From the NCBI GenBank assembly GCA_024638345.1, contig JAHEKL010000023.1, positions 1 to 16,841 on the forward strand: a stretch of DNA of 16,841 bases. The letters are read 5' to 3'. This DNA is from Gammaproteobacteria bacterium (GTDB taxonomy: Bacteria; Gemmatimonadota; Gemmatimonadetes; Longimicrobiales; Gaopeijiaceae). A program made the position numbers and the translations under genes. Under the pieces are notes generated by a model. That model searched no databases and had not been told where the DNA came from. It saw only the letters and a program-made list of their open reading frames with translations. This document shows positions 1 through 7,817 of this stretch, piece by piece (the first letter of the stretch is position 1; every line of letters begins with the position of its first letter).

Positions 1-543
1 ACCATAGCGGTCGGCCTTGGGTCTCAGGAATTCGCCCCGGGTCTCGTTGTGGACCACCTTGCCGACCACCGGCTCGAGCAGGATCTCCACCTGGTCCCGC
101 CGCCGATTCAAGCGACGCTCGAGGCTGGCCCCTGCGAGGGTCAGGTCCAGCGACTCCTCGAACCAGCGACCGCTTCGGGTCCAATCTCCTCTGGTCGGGA
201 AGACGGCCAGGAGCCTGCCGTCCTCCGCGCTCCCAAATGCCACGGATCCGTCGGGGATCGTGAAGACATGCTGCCAGAACGAGTAGCCCGGCCGGAACAT
301 CTGCATGGCGTCGAAGTCCCGATTCAGCATCGTCTGCCCGTGATAGTAGACGAGCTGCTCGTCCGTGAGCTCGAAGTCGACTTCCACGTCCACCGCTTCG
401 ATGGTGGATCGGGCTGGGGCCGGGGGGCTTCTGGTAATTGCGCCCTGGCCGGGCTGTTGCGCCGAGAGAGCCGTGGTCCACCCGGAGCCATCGAGCGCGA
501 AGCTCGCGATGATCGCCAGACTTAGAATGGACGCTGCTCTCAT
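1..543 (-). CDS. Secreted protein of unknown function (C-terminus lies outside the window)
   Basis: The minus-strand frame opens with ATG at 543 and stays open for 181 codons to the window edge, so the C-terminal part is missing. The product begins with a hydrophobic stretch (about residues 4-16) and a likely signal peptidase I site near residue 28 (LSA then QQ), so export is likely. After a short Pro/Ala-rich linker, the mature part (from about residue 48) has mixed polar/aromatic composition, including FWQHVF and an Arg-rich segment around residues 143-149. I do not recognise the family. The start has no obvious Shine-Dalgarno sequence. It lies on the same strand as the PQQ dehydrogenase, 340 bp downstream of it, so a shared transcript is possible but the gap argues against tight coupling. 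Confidence 0.65.
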   Translation of the reverse strand, partial: MRAASILSLAIIASFALDGSGWTTALSAQQPGQGAITRSPPAPARSTIEAVDVEVDFELTDEQLVYYHGQTMLNRDFDAMQMFRPGYSFWQHVFTIPDGSVAFGSAEDGRLLAVFPTRGDWTRSGRWFEESLDLTLAGASLERRLNRRRDQVEILLEPVVGKVVHNETRGEFLRPKADRYG

Positions 544-883
544 GAACGGCCGGGCCGAGGTAGCACTACTGATTCGAATCGGAACCAACGCCTTCGCTCG
601 TGCGGATAAACAAATGACGTCGCACGAGCAATCATAATGCGAGACCCGGGCGACTTCCGCAACGTTTCTTTCCAGTGTCCCTCTCGTCATACCTCCCACT
701 CATTCAGAACACTTGCAACGTCCGTGCCTGTTTCCGAGGGGTGGAGTCGGCACCCGGAGCCGTCTCGGAAATCTGAGGGGACGCGGAACCCCCCCAGCGT
801 CTCGCAACGCCGAGGGGGCTTCGGTACCTCGCTCTGAAACCCGAGAAGCGAGCTGGCTTCCCGCGATACCTCCGTTCAGCCGG
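544..883. other. Intergenic region, 340 bp, no gene seen
   Basis: This gap separates the PQQ dehydrogenase stop from the start of the unknown secreted gene, both on the minus strand. Short open frames here have no ribosome binding site or recognisable domain. The only structure I can support is a C-run/G-run hairpin at 791-818. The part closest to 543 presumably holds the promoter or leader for the truncated gene, but I cannot point to convincing -35/-10 boxes. Confidence 0.5.
791..818 (-). terminator. Candidate hairpin terminator after the PQQ dehydrogenase gene
   Basis: CCCCC (791-795) pairs with GGGGG (814-818). Inside it, GCGT (797-800) pairs with ACGC (807-810) around a 6-nt loop, with a small asymmetric internal loop. 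It lies about 66 nt past the dehydrogenase stop. There is no clear U-run after it on the minus strand, so intrinsic termination is uncertain. Confidence 0.3.
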
Positions 884-2932
884 TCAGGGCAGGCTCAGGG
901 TCACCAAGCGAGCTGGATTCTGCACCTGCACGGACACGTACTGCTTGCCCTCGTGCATGTAGGTCATCATCCCGTACTGACCCGGGCCCGGGATGTTGAC
1001 CTCGCCCACCTTCTCCCCCGTCAGCTTGTTGTACGCATGGATGGCGGGGCCCTCTTCGTTGTCGTGCTCGGCGATCAGGAGGTCACCGGCCACCAGCTGG
1101 ATCGAATTGCCCCCCCCTCCGAACTCGGACGTGTCGACGCCCTGTAGAGCCGGATGGTTCCTGATGTTGTCCTCGACCACGCCGGTCGGAACCCACCAGA
1201 TCCTCTCACCGGTGTTCATGTCGTACGCCGACAGCCGGCGGTAAGGAGGCTTGAAGATCGGGAGCCCATCGACCCGGGGCAGTCCACCACCCGGTCCGGC
1301 GACCCACTCGGAAATGGTAGTGCCCGTCGTCGCCGGGTCGTCCGGAACGTCGGCCTCGGCCCCGGACATGACGAAGCCCCCACCACAGCGCGGTCCCGAG
1401 GGCACGTACATGATGCCGGTCGTCGGATCCATGGCCGCCGGACTCGGAATGTTCAGGCCTCCGTCGCAGCGGATGTTGCCCGCCCACTCAGACTCGTGGC
1501 CGACGTGCATCCACGGCATGTAGGAGCCTCCGATCCGATACTGGCTGACGATCTCCATCGCTTGCGCCCGGAGTTCCGGCGTCCAGTCGATGATACGATC
1601 CTCGGCCAGTCCCTGCGGCTCCATCGGCTCCGGTCGGGTCGGGAAGGGCTGGGTCGGGGACGACCAGTTCCCGGGTATTTCCGTCTGCGGTACCGGCCGC
1701 TCCTCGATGGGCCAGATCGGCTCACCCGTCTCACGGTTGAACGCGAAGATGAGCCCCTGCTTCGTGGTCTGGATGACCGAGGGGACCTGCTGGCCGCCCA
1801 CGTTCAGGTTGGCGACGATCGGGACGTTCGGGAGGTCGTAGTTCCAGTCGTCGTGATGGACCGTCTGGAAGTGCCACACCCGCTCACCCGTATGCACGTC
1901 CAGCGCGATGGTGCTCGTTCCGAACAGATTGGCGCCGGGACGGAACCCACCGAAGTAGTCGATCGTCGGAGGGTTGGTGGGGATGTACACGATCCCTCGC
2001 TCGTTGTCCGCCGAAATCGGGGCCCACGAGGAGATGTCACCGGTCCACTGCCAGGCATCGTTCTCCCATGTCTCGTGGCCGAACTCACCCGGACGCGGGA
2101 TCACGTGGAACTTCCAGAGGTGCTCGCCCGTCCGAGCATCGAATGCCTGGATGTCGCCGGGTACGTTCTCGATTCGAGTCTGGTTGTATCCCTGCTCGGC
2201 GGAATTCCCGACGATCACGACGCCGTCCACCACAATCGGAGGCGAGGAGGTCGTGACGTACCCGAGCTCTCTCGGGATCCCATAGTCGGCGTCGTAGGCC
2301 TGGTTCCAGTCCTCCCAGGGTCCCCAGCCGTCGAGCAGTGGGGGTAGCATGTCGACCACGCCCGTCTCGGAGAAACCCTCCAAGGGCACGGGCGCCCCGA
2401 AGCCCTCGAGCGGTCGGCCCGTCTGGGCGTCCAGCGCATGCAGGAAGAAGCCCGGCGACGAGTAGTAGAGCACGTCCCGCCCGTCTATCTCGGCAAACGC
2501 GACGCCCTTGCCGTAGTTCTGACGCATCGAACGCTCGAATCGCTCGGTGTTGGGCTCGCGGTAGGTCCAGAGGGTCTCACCGGTGGCCGGGTCCATCGCC
2601 ACGACCGTACGGCGGTGTCCCGCCACGGTGTAGAGCGCTCCCTTGTAGTACTGCGGGGTCGCCTTGAACTGTAGCTCCTCGACCGGACCGAAGTTGTCCG
2701 CTCTCCAGATCCAACTGACCTCCAGGTCATTGAAGTTGGAGGCGTTGATCTGGTTGGCCGACGAGTAGCGGGTGCCCCAGGCGTCCGCGCTCTGGTACCG
2801 CCACTCTCCATCGGGGTTGTTGCGTTCCTGGGCACTTTGGGCCTGACCGATGGTTGGCACCATCAACGCACCCACAAGCGCCAAGGCGAACCATCGCGAC
2901 GGCCGCGCGATGCCGAGAAGAGATGCAGGCAT
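884..2932 (-). CDS. Secreted PQQ-dependent dehydrogenase (glucose-dehydrogenase-like eight-bladed propeller)
   Basis: A 682-residue protein with a signal peptide: hydrophobic core at about 15-28 and likely cleavage after A31 in GQAQ. The rest is a run of PQQ propeller blades marked by repeated tryptophan-docking-type motifs: MDPATGETLW at 113-122, FDARTGEHLW at 264-273, LDVHTGERVW at 344-353, FNRETGEPIW at 398-407 and YDMNTGERIW near the C-terminus. The HHDDWNYD segment (359-366) matches the His/Asp/Trp motif around the catalytic Asp in quinoprotein glucose and alcohol dehydrogenases; D361 is the likely base (inferred by motif). Such enzymes oxidise sugars or alcohols in the periplasm. There is no N-terminal membrane anchor as in E. 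coli Gcd and no CxxCH haem site, so electrons must go to a separate acceptor. The ATG at 2932 follows GGAGAGGG (2937-2944) by 4 nt, supporting this start. The substrate cannot be read from the sequence. Confidence 0.9.
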   Translation of the reverse strand: MPASLLGIARPSRWFALALVGALMVPTIGQAQSAQERNNPDGEWRYQSADAWGTRYSSANQINASNFNDLEVSWIWRADNFGPVEELQFKATPQYYKGALYTVAGHRRTVVAMDPATGETLWTYREPNTERFERSMRQNYGKGVAFAEIDGRDVLYYSSPGFFLHALDAQTGRPLEGFGAPVPLEGFSETGVVDMLPPLLDGWGPWEDWNQAYDADYGIPRELGYVTTSSPPIVVDGVVIVGNSAEQGYNQTRIENVPGDIQAFDARTGEHLWKFHVIPRPGEFGHETWENDAWQWTGDISSWAPISADNERGIVYIPTNPPTIDYFGGFRPGANLFGTSTIALDVHTGERVWHFQTVHHDDWNYDLPNVPIVANLNVGGQQVPSVIQTTKQGLIFAFNRETGEPIWPIEERPVPQTEIPGNWSSPTQPFPTRPEPMEPQGLAEDRIIDWTPELRAQAMEIVSQYRIGGSYMPWMHVGHESEWAGNIRCDGGLNIPSPAAMDPTTGIMYVPSGPRCGGGFVMSGAEADVPDDPATTGTTISEWVAGPGGGLPRVDGLPIFKPPYRRLSAYDMNTGERIWWVPTGVVEDNIRNHPALQGVDTSEFGGGGNSIQLVAGDLLIAEHDNEEGPAIHAYNKLTGEKVGEVNIPGPGQYGMMTYMHEGKQYVSVQVQNPARLVTLSLP

Positions 2933-3361
2933 GGTTCCCTCTCCGGGAAGAGCGGTGAACTTTCAGAGGAGCTCGCACGCAAGATCGCCCAACGAACAGA
3001 AGGCGTTTCGTACGTACAATCGCCCCCGACTACAAGACCATCATACTAGGACGACCGCGATCGCTGGGCCAGTATGGTCGGGGTGAAATGGGGATCCCCG
3101 GTCGACCCGTCGAACGCGGCGCGGACATGACCCAAACCCTCAAGATTGAGGACACCGCGAATCGCCGAAGTGTTCCGGTGAGCGGCAGGTTCTGGAGCCC
3201 TCTGGGCGCCTTCCGGCTGGGTGAGTCGTCCAGCGGACCGACGAGAGCATGTCGGCTTCACGAGAGCGTTGCAGCAAGGTACCGTTGTCGGCAGCCTTCC
3301 GGAGGGGCATGTTGGCCCGACTGAAGACCTACGACCCTGTAACCCACAAGAGGAACACTCA
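2933..3361. promoter_or_regulatory. Divergent intergenic region between the PQQ dehydrogenase and DinB genes
   Basis: This 429-bp gap between divergently oriented genes should contain promoters for both. The dehydrogenase ribosome site (2937-2944, minus) and the DinB ribosome site (3349-3355, plus) mark its ends. A short perfect inverted repeat, CCTCAA/TTGAGG at 3138-3151 with only 2 nt between arms, could be an operator but is short enough to be chance. I see no convincing sigma-70 boxes. Small open frames here lack ribosome sites and domains. Confidence 0.4.
3349..3355 (+). promoter_or_regulatory. Ribosome binding site of the DinB-family gene
   Basis: AGAGGAA lies 6 nt before the ATG at 3362. 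It selects that start over an in-frame upstream start at 3221, which would add 47 residues unlike the family. Confidence 0.6.
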
Positions 3362-3895
3362 ATGACTCTGAAAGAAATCCTGCGGCAGGACGCGGAAAGC
3401 GTCTACCATGCGACGGAAGGCCTCTTTGGGCTGGTCGAGGATAGTCAGTTGGGCTGGAAGCCGTCGACCGGAAGCAACTGGATGACGGTTGGACAGCTGC
3501 TCAAGCACTGCTCCGAAGCATGTGGCATGACGGTGAAGGGGTTCATCACCGGGGACTGGGGAATGCCCGACGGAATGGAGCCCGGTGATTTGCCGCCCGA
3601 GGAGATGATACCCGCGGCCGAGAAGATGCCCGGCGTCCAGAGCGTGGAAGAGGCCGTGCGACTCCTGTCGGAGGACAAGGCTACGACGATGAGGCTCTTC
3701 GACGAGGTGAGCGAGGACCGGCTCGCCAACGAGAGGAGTTCCGCTCCCTGGGGCGGACCCGAGCGAACACTCTTTCAGCACTGTCACGAGATGATCTGGC
3801 ACCTCTCACAGCACAAGGGCCAACTCTACTACTACCTGAAGCTACAGGGGCAGCCCGTCAACACGATGCACCTCTGGATGGGCGGCACGGGCTGA
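3362..3895 (+). CDS. DinB-family (DinB/YfiT-like) putative metalloenzyme
   Basis: A 177-residue cytosolic protein with the four-helix-bundle pattern of the DinB superfamily. The three metal-binding histidines of the family are visible: H49 in LLKHCSEA and H147 and H151 in the late-helix motif HLSQHKGQL, the usual HxxxHKGQ signature. Members bind a divalent metal. Some are thiol transferases (mycothiol- or bacillithiol-dependent) and others were found as damage-inducible genes, but most have no known substrate. The length matches the family, and the ribosome site at 3349-3355 fixes the start. It is a single gene facing the SRAP gene, with a hairpin between them. A link to DNA damage through this neighbour is tempting but rests only on position. 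The family call is firm; the reaction is unknown. Confidence 0.85.
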   Translation: MTLKEILRQDAESVYHATEGLFGLVEDSQLGWKPSTGSNWMTVGQLLKHCSEACGMTVKGFITGDWGMPDGMEPGDLPPEEMIPAAEKMPGVQSVEEAVRLLSEDKATTMRLFDEVSEDRLANERSSAPWGGPERTLFQHCHEMIWHLSQHKGQLYYYLKLQGQPVNTMHLWMGGTG

Positions 3896-3903
3896 AACGA
3901 CTT

Positions 3904-3927
3904 GCCGGACCGGTCTATCGGTCCTGC
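3904..3927. terminator. Candidate bidirectional hairpin terminator between convergent genes
   Basis: GGACCG (3907-3912) and CGGTCC (3919-3924) form a perfect 6-bp stem around a 6-nt loop. Two further G-C pairs (3904-3905 with 3926-3927) can form beyond a single mismatch. It sits in the 81-bp gap between the DinB stop and the SRAP stop, where a terminator serving both strands is expected. No U-tract follows on either strand. Confidence 0.4.
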
Positions 3928-3976
3928 CGACACGAAGCGATCTGGACGCGAGGGCTGACGGTCGATCGCGGGATCG

Positions 3977-4702
3977 TCAGAGATCCAGCGTAAGAACTTC
4001 GCTTTCGCCTTCCTCGGCGATGTCGTCCTTCGGCGGCGCGAGGCACTCCGGTCCCTCGTTCTCGGGACGGTTCACGTAGGTCGAGACGGGTCGAAGCTTG
4101 AGTCCGTCGGACGGGAAGGGCTCGAGCATCTCGCGCAAGGTCTGGGAGGGAACATCGGGATCCACCCAGGCATTCCAGGCTCCGGGATCTGCGAGGATCA
4201 CGGGCATGCGGTCGTGGATCGGTGCGAGCACCTTGCTGGCGTCCGTGGTGAGGACGGTGCAGCTGAGGATCTCGGCACCATCCCCACGCCACCGCTCCCA
4301 GAGTCCGGCGAAACCAAAGGGCCGGCCCGAGTCGAGCTGAATCCAGTACGGGATCTTCCTGCCCTGCCCCCCCGGCGGCGCCTGCCACTCGTAGAAGCCG
4401 TCCGCGAGGATCAGACAGCGTCGACCCTCACGCCAAGCGGCTCGAAACGCGGGCCTGCTGGACACCGTCTCGGAGCGGGCGTTGATCGTCCGATATCCGA
4501 ACTTCGGGTCCACAGCGGAGGGTGGAATCAGGCCCCATCGGAAGGCGGTCACCCTGCGCCCATCGCGGTCGTCGAGGAGGACCGGAACCTCCTGCGAGGG
4601 AGCGATGTTGTAGCGAGGCTCGTGCTTGGTCAGTACGACCTCGACGCCATAGGCGATCGCTATCGCCTCCTGGTCGATGGTCAGGCCATAGCGTCCACAC
4701 AT
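3977..4702 (-). CDS. SRAP-domain protein (YedK/HMCES family), abasic-site DNA-protein crosslink sensor
   Basis: A 241-residue protein beginning MCGRYG. Cys2, exposed after Met removal, is the invariant nucleophile that forms a thiazolidine crosslink to abasic sites in single-stranded DNA. The other family hallmarks are present: RYNIAPSQ (30-37), NARSE (74-78) with N74, GFYEW (102-106) with E105, and IHDRMPVIL (162-170) with H163. These match the residues that hold the DNA and catalyse crosslink formation and reversal in YedK. Length is typical. The protein acts in the cytoplasm, shielding abasic sites at replication forks from strand breakage. It follows the lipoprotein gene by 72 bp on the same strand. 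No good Shine-Dalgarno precedes the start, but Cys2 makes the start essentially certain. I saw no LexA-type operator. Confidence 0.95.
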   Translation of the reverse strand: MCGRYGLTIDQEAIAIAYGVEVVLTKHEPRYNIAPSQEVPVLLDDRDGRRVTAFRWGLIPPSAVDPKFGYRTINARSETVSSRPAFRAAWREGRRCLILADGFYEWQAPPGGQGRKIPYWIQLDSGRPFGFAGLWERWRGDGAEILSCTVLTTDASKVLAPIHDRMPVILADPGAWNAWVDPDVPSQTLREMLEPFPSDGLKLRPVSTYVNRPENEGPECLAPPKDDIAEEGESEVLTLDL

Positions 4703-4774
4703 CCGCGAGTCCGGGCTACGCCGTTCGGGCTTGCACCCAGTGGGCCAGAGCGGGCGACTTCCGGGCCCAGCCGC

Positions 4775-6934
4775 TCAGTCGGCGAGTGGGTCGGGACGAA
4801 GCTGGAACTTGAGCACTTTGCTCGTGTTGCCCTGACCACCCTCCATGTGGAACGGGGCGCGGGTGCTGATGGTCGCCCAGAGCCCCCTCCCCTTCCATCC
4901 GGCGTCCGGATCGTCGATCCGACCGTCCATCCACTTGGTATAGAAGCCCAGGGGATACGGAACCCGCAGGACGACCCATTCACCGTCGTTCCAGACCAGG
5001 AGTCCCTCCGACGCGTTGCCGGTGTTGATCGGGACGTTGTCGCCCAGGCCCAAGGCGCCGAACTGGTCGACCCACGTGTAGTAGCTGGCTTCGGCGCTAC
5101 CGGGAGTCTCTACCCCCTGTAGCTGCGGTAGCGGCTCGGTATAGAACGTCCAGCCTTCGGGACAGTGCTGCCCGGTGGCCTCGGGTCCGTTCAATGGACC
5201 CGCGCAGTCGCGTCGATCGAACCGACCCAGATGACCGCTCGCCAGGGCGACCCAGGCCACGCCATCCCGGTCGATGTCCATACCGCGCGGAGAGAAACCC
5301 TCGATGGGCTCGCCGTTGGCGTCGAGTGGTAGTTCGTAGTACTCCGCGAGCGACGTCTCTTCGGGCGTCTGTCCCGGGTCCAACCGGACCACCGCCCCGG
5401 GGAACCCGAGCGACGAGGCCCAGACCGAGCCGTCGGGTGCCGGCGCGACCGCATAGAAGCCCGCGACGATTCGCTTGTCCATACTCGGATCGATGGGCTC
5501 GTCGGGTTCGACGTACGCGTCCCGCACACCGTTCCCGTTCGTATCGAGGATGAGCGGGGTCCAACCCTGGGACGCTTGCTCGTCGCCCGTCTCCAAGAAC
5601 ATCCGGGTGTTCAACCAGCCGACGACCTGTCCTCCTCCGCTGGTCCAGAGCGTGTTGTCTTCATCCTCCGCGAACATCAGATGGTGGGTGCTGAAGCAGG
5701 TGCTGATGTGGGTATACTCGTCCGTCGCCGGGTCGTACACGCCCAGATGGCGACCCGCGCTCTCTGTCGGGATGACACGCGCGGACGGGTGATCCGAGCC
5801 TTCTCGGCAAAACGGCGGATTCGGCCGAGGCCGGACGGTAGCCGTCAGCCATACGCGACCCTCGCCGTCGATCATTGGATTGTGAACGTTGGTCTTGCCG
5901 TCCCAGGTGATCTGATCCCCGAAGTACGGCGATGGTGCACCCATCGTCGGGGCCGCGGCCGTAGGTGTCTCGGGATCTCGGACCGTCAGAGGGATCTCGG
6001 ACGCCCTGTGGCTCTGGGGATCGAGGACGGGGGTGTAGTCGGCGCTAAGCTCCAAGGCGCCGAAGACCGGACCGTTGGCGTTTACGGTCGGATCGCGTCG
6101 ATCCGTCGAGACGACGTCGTGTAGATACGCCGTCGGATCGGCCCAGTCCCAGATGGTGATTACGACGTTGCGCTCCAGACCCTGGGGCCGCGGTGGCTCG
6201 GGCGGGGTCTCTCCGGCGGCAATGCGATCGGTCCAGTCCGCGAACATCGCAAGGGCTCGCTCACGCCCCAGCTGGTTCAGGCTTCCGCTCATCTGGCCTC
6301 CGGCCTGCCCGGAAAGCAATCTACGCTCCCATGCCATCACCGAGGACTCGAACTCCCCGAGCTCGGGGGGGATGATTCTGGTTCCCAGGCTTCCAAGCTG
6401 GTGGCACGCGGTGCAGTTGCCTGACTTCATGCGTCGGAGCCAGTCCGCCTGCGTCGCGATGTTCTCGGAGATCCCGTTGCCTTCGGGGCCCGTCCCGGGG
6501 AAGTCGCTCCGGTGAGGTACGCGCATCAGCGAGAGCCAGTGGCCCGCGGGGTAATAGTAGGCGGCCGAACGCGCATCCGGTGCCGGAACCGCCGTCAGAT
6601 CCAACGTACCTCCGGGGCTTGCTTGGATCCGTGGGGAATCGACCAACCCATAGCCTCGAACCCAGACCTCGTACGTGGCGTCCGGGAGGTCGGGAAGCAG
6701 GAATCTGCCCTGGTCGTCGGTGACCACCAGGCGCGCGAATCGGGTCGGGAGGTCCTCCGTCTCGGCAATCACCCAGACGCCGGCTTCAGGACCGGATGGA
6801 CCGCTGACCACCCCCCCGATGTCGTCTCCATCTCCGGCTGGAGCGCTCTCCCCCGACTGACAGCCCGCGATCAGGAGCGTGCCGATGAGGGCGATCGATG
6901 CGTGGAAGAGGGCGGTTCGCTGAACGGGCTTCAT
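4775..6934 (-). CDS. Lipoprotein with carboxypeptidase-regulatory-like domain, cytochrome c motif and lyase-like beta-propeller
   Basis: A 719-residue protein with a lipoprotein signal: hydrophobic stretch at 11-22 and lipobox LIAGC with C25 as the lipidated residue. Residues about 36-115 look like a carboxypeptidase regulatory-like beta-sandwich, with GVWVIAETED, a TDDQGRFLLPDLP turn and a YEVWVRGYG strand. A single c-type haem motif, CTACH, lies at 174-178, with following Met residues that could provide the second axial ligand. From about 300 on, repeated segments of the type DGEGRVWLTA, PDGSVWASS and DRDGVAWVAL mark blades of a streptogramin-lyase/NHL-like propeller. Lyase activity is not implied. 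Export, lipid anchoring and one haem suggest an envelope electron carrier or redox-linked binding protein. ATG 6934 is preceded by GGGAG at 5 nt. It could serve as electron acceptor for the nearby PQQ dehydrogenase, but this is inference. Confidence 0.85.
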   Translation of the reverse strand: MKPVQRTALFHASIALIGTLLIAGCQSGESAPAGDGDDIGGVVSGPSGPEAGVWVIAETEDLPTRFARLVVTDDQGRFLLPDLPDATYEVWVRGYGLVDSPRIQASPGGTLDLTAVPAPDARSAAYYYPAGHWLSLMRVPHRSDFPGTGPEGNGISENIATQADWLRRMKSGNCTACHQLGSLGTRIIPPELGEFESSVMAWERRLLSGQAGGQMSGSLNQLGRERALAMFADWTDRIAAGETPPEPPRPQGLERNVVITIWDWADPTAYLHDVVSTDRRDPTVNANGPVFGALELSADYTPVLDPQSHRASEIPLTVRDPETPTAAAPTMGAPSPYFGDQITWDGKTNVHNPMIDGEGRVWLTATVRPRPNPPFCREGSDHPSARVIPTESAGRHLGVYDPATDEYTHISTCFSTHHLMFAEDEDNTLWTSGGGQVVGWLNTRMFLETGDEQASQGWTPLILDTNGNGVRDAYVEPDEPIDPSMDKRIVAGFYAVAPAPDGSVWASSLGFPGAVVRLDPGQTPEETSLAEYYELPLDANGEPIEGFSPRGMDIDRDGVAWVALASGHLGRFDRRDCAGPLNGPEATGQHCPEGWTFYTEPLPQLQGVETPGSAEASYYTWVDQFGALGLGDNVPINTGNASEGLLVWNDGEWVVLRVPYPLGFYTKWMDGRIDDPDAGWKGRGLWATISTRAPFHMEGGQGNTSKVLKFQLRPDPLAD

Positions 6935-7106
6935 TTCGACTCCCGGATGCTGAGCGTTATCTCGAAGGCGAGCCAGGAAGGAGCGGATCGCCGTGGAGCT
7001 CGGGCGACGCTCCGAGCGTCAAGATAGCCTGCTCAGCCGCCCTTCGCCAAAGCGACCCACGGAGTGAGGGCGATGGGACAGTCCGAGCACTGGAAGACGA
7101 CCGGAC

Positions 7107-7424
7107 TCACGCTCTGCTGACGGTAGTCGGCGAGGCGAGGATGCGTTCGAGCGTCTTCCGATCCTTCCGCTTGAGCGTCACGAACTTCATCCCCAGCAGG
7201 GTCCCATCCTCTTCGTCCGTGCGGGTCCAGATGACCTCACCGGTTCCGCCGAACTGATTGAACTGGAATTCGACGCTCGTGCCCCGGTCTCGCTCTTCCT
7301 CGGCCAGGACCAGCATTCCACTCGAGGAGATGTTCACGGACACCCCGAGAAACGGCTCAATGGACCCGCCGGCGCGCAACTCGACCGGCAGCTCGATGTC
7401 GAACCGTGGTGCAGGTACGCTCAT
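7107..7424 (-). CDS. Small PilZ-domain protein
   Basis: With the ATG at 7424 the product has 105 residues, essentially a single PilZ beta-barrel: PRFDIELPVELR at the N-terminus, the NxSxxG signature NISSSG at 31-36, and GEVIWTR followed by LGMKFV as the later strands. PilZ domains bind cyclic di-GMP through an N-terminal RxxxR plus NxSxxG. Here the second motif is intact but the first is not: R7 is present while the matching second Arg is E11. Binding is therefore doubtful, and it may be a degenerate, protein-interacting PilZ. A TTG start at 7454 in the same frame would add 10 residues (including one Arg) but has no ribosome site. The gene is single, divergent from the permease gene and 172 bp upstream of the lipoprotein gene on the same strand. 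Confidence 0.8.
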   Translation of the reverse strand: MSVPAPRFDIELPVELRAGGSIEPFLGVSVNISSSGMLVLAEEERDRGTSVEFQFNQFGGTGEVIWTRTDEEDGTLLGMKFVTLKRKDRKTLERILASPTTVSRA

Positions 7425-7817
7425 CAGGTGAGACTCGACGCGGAGGAAAGCCAATCAGTTTAGCTCGGTTTCAGCTAGAGCTTCCATCGTAGTGGCCCGT
7501 GGGGAGCAACGTCAAGCCGATCGAAACCCAACGACATTCGCGCCTACTGGAACCGATTCCGTCGTTCAGTGCCGGGAACAGCGAGGGGGAGTAATGGATC
7601 GAGCCCCCTTCGAGTGAGAGGCCCACTCGGCGCGAAGAGCGAGCATCGGATCGAGCCGCGCCGTGCGCCGAGCGGGGCCGGGCACGCGGCAGCCCGGATC
7701 GCACCCAGGGAGCTCGTCGTTTACGGATGGGCGGGCCCGCTGTTAAGGTGGGGCGCCATCGCGACCCGAACAGGCGGAGGCGCTCGGCGCTTCCGTGTCC
7801 TTGCCCATCGCTCCTCG
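7425..7817. promoter_or_regulatory. Divergent intergenic region between PilZ and permease genes
   Basis: A 393-bp gap likely holding promoters for both flanking genes. Two small inverted repeats are visible: TAGCT/AGCTA at 7461-7477 with a 7-nt spacer, just upstream of the PilZ gene, and AGGGGG/CCCCCT at 7584-7609 with a 14-nt loop. Both are weak. The permease reading frame remains open upstream to 7569, but the extra sequence (Arg/Gly/Pro-rich, no domain) looks like non-coding GC-rich DNA. Confidence 0.35.

Noticed and set aside
1154..2347. A 397-codon plus-strand open frame antisense to the PQQ dehydrogenase
   Set aside because: The minus-strand protein is a clear quinoprotein; the antisense product lacks any recognisable motif and is Arg-rich.
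3221..3361. A 47-residue N-terminal extension of the DinB gene
   Set aside because: The ribosome site at 3349-3355 points to ATG 3362, and family proteins start there.
7569..7817. An 83-residue N-terminal extension of the permease
   Set aside because: The extra sequence is Arg/Gly/Pro-rich without a domain, and permeases of this family start shortly before the first helix; ATG 7818 fits.
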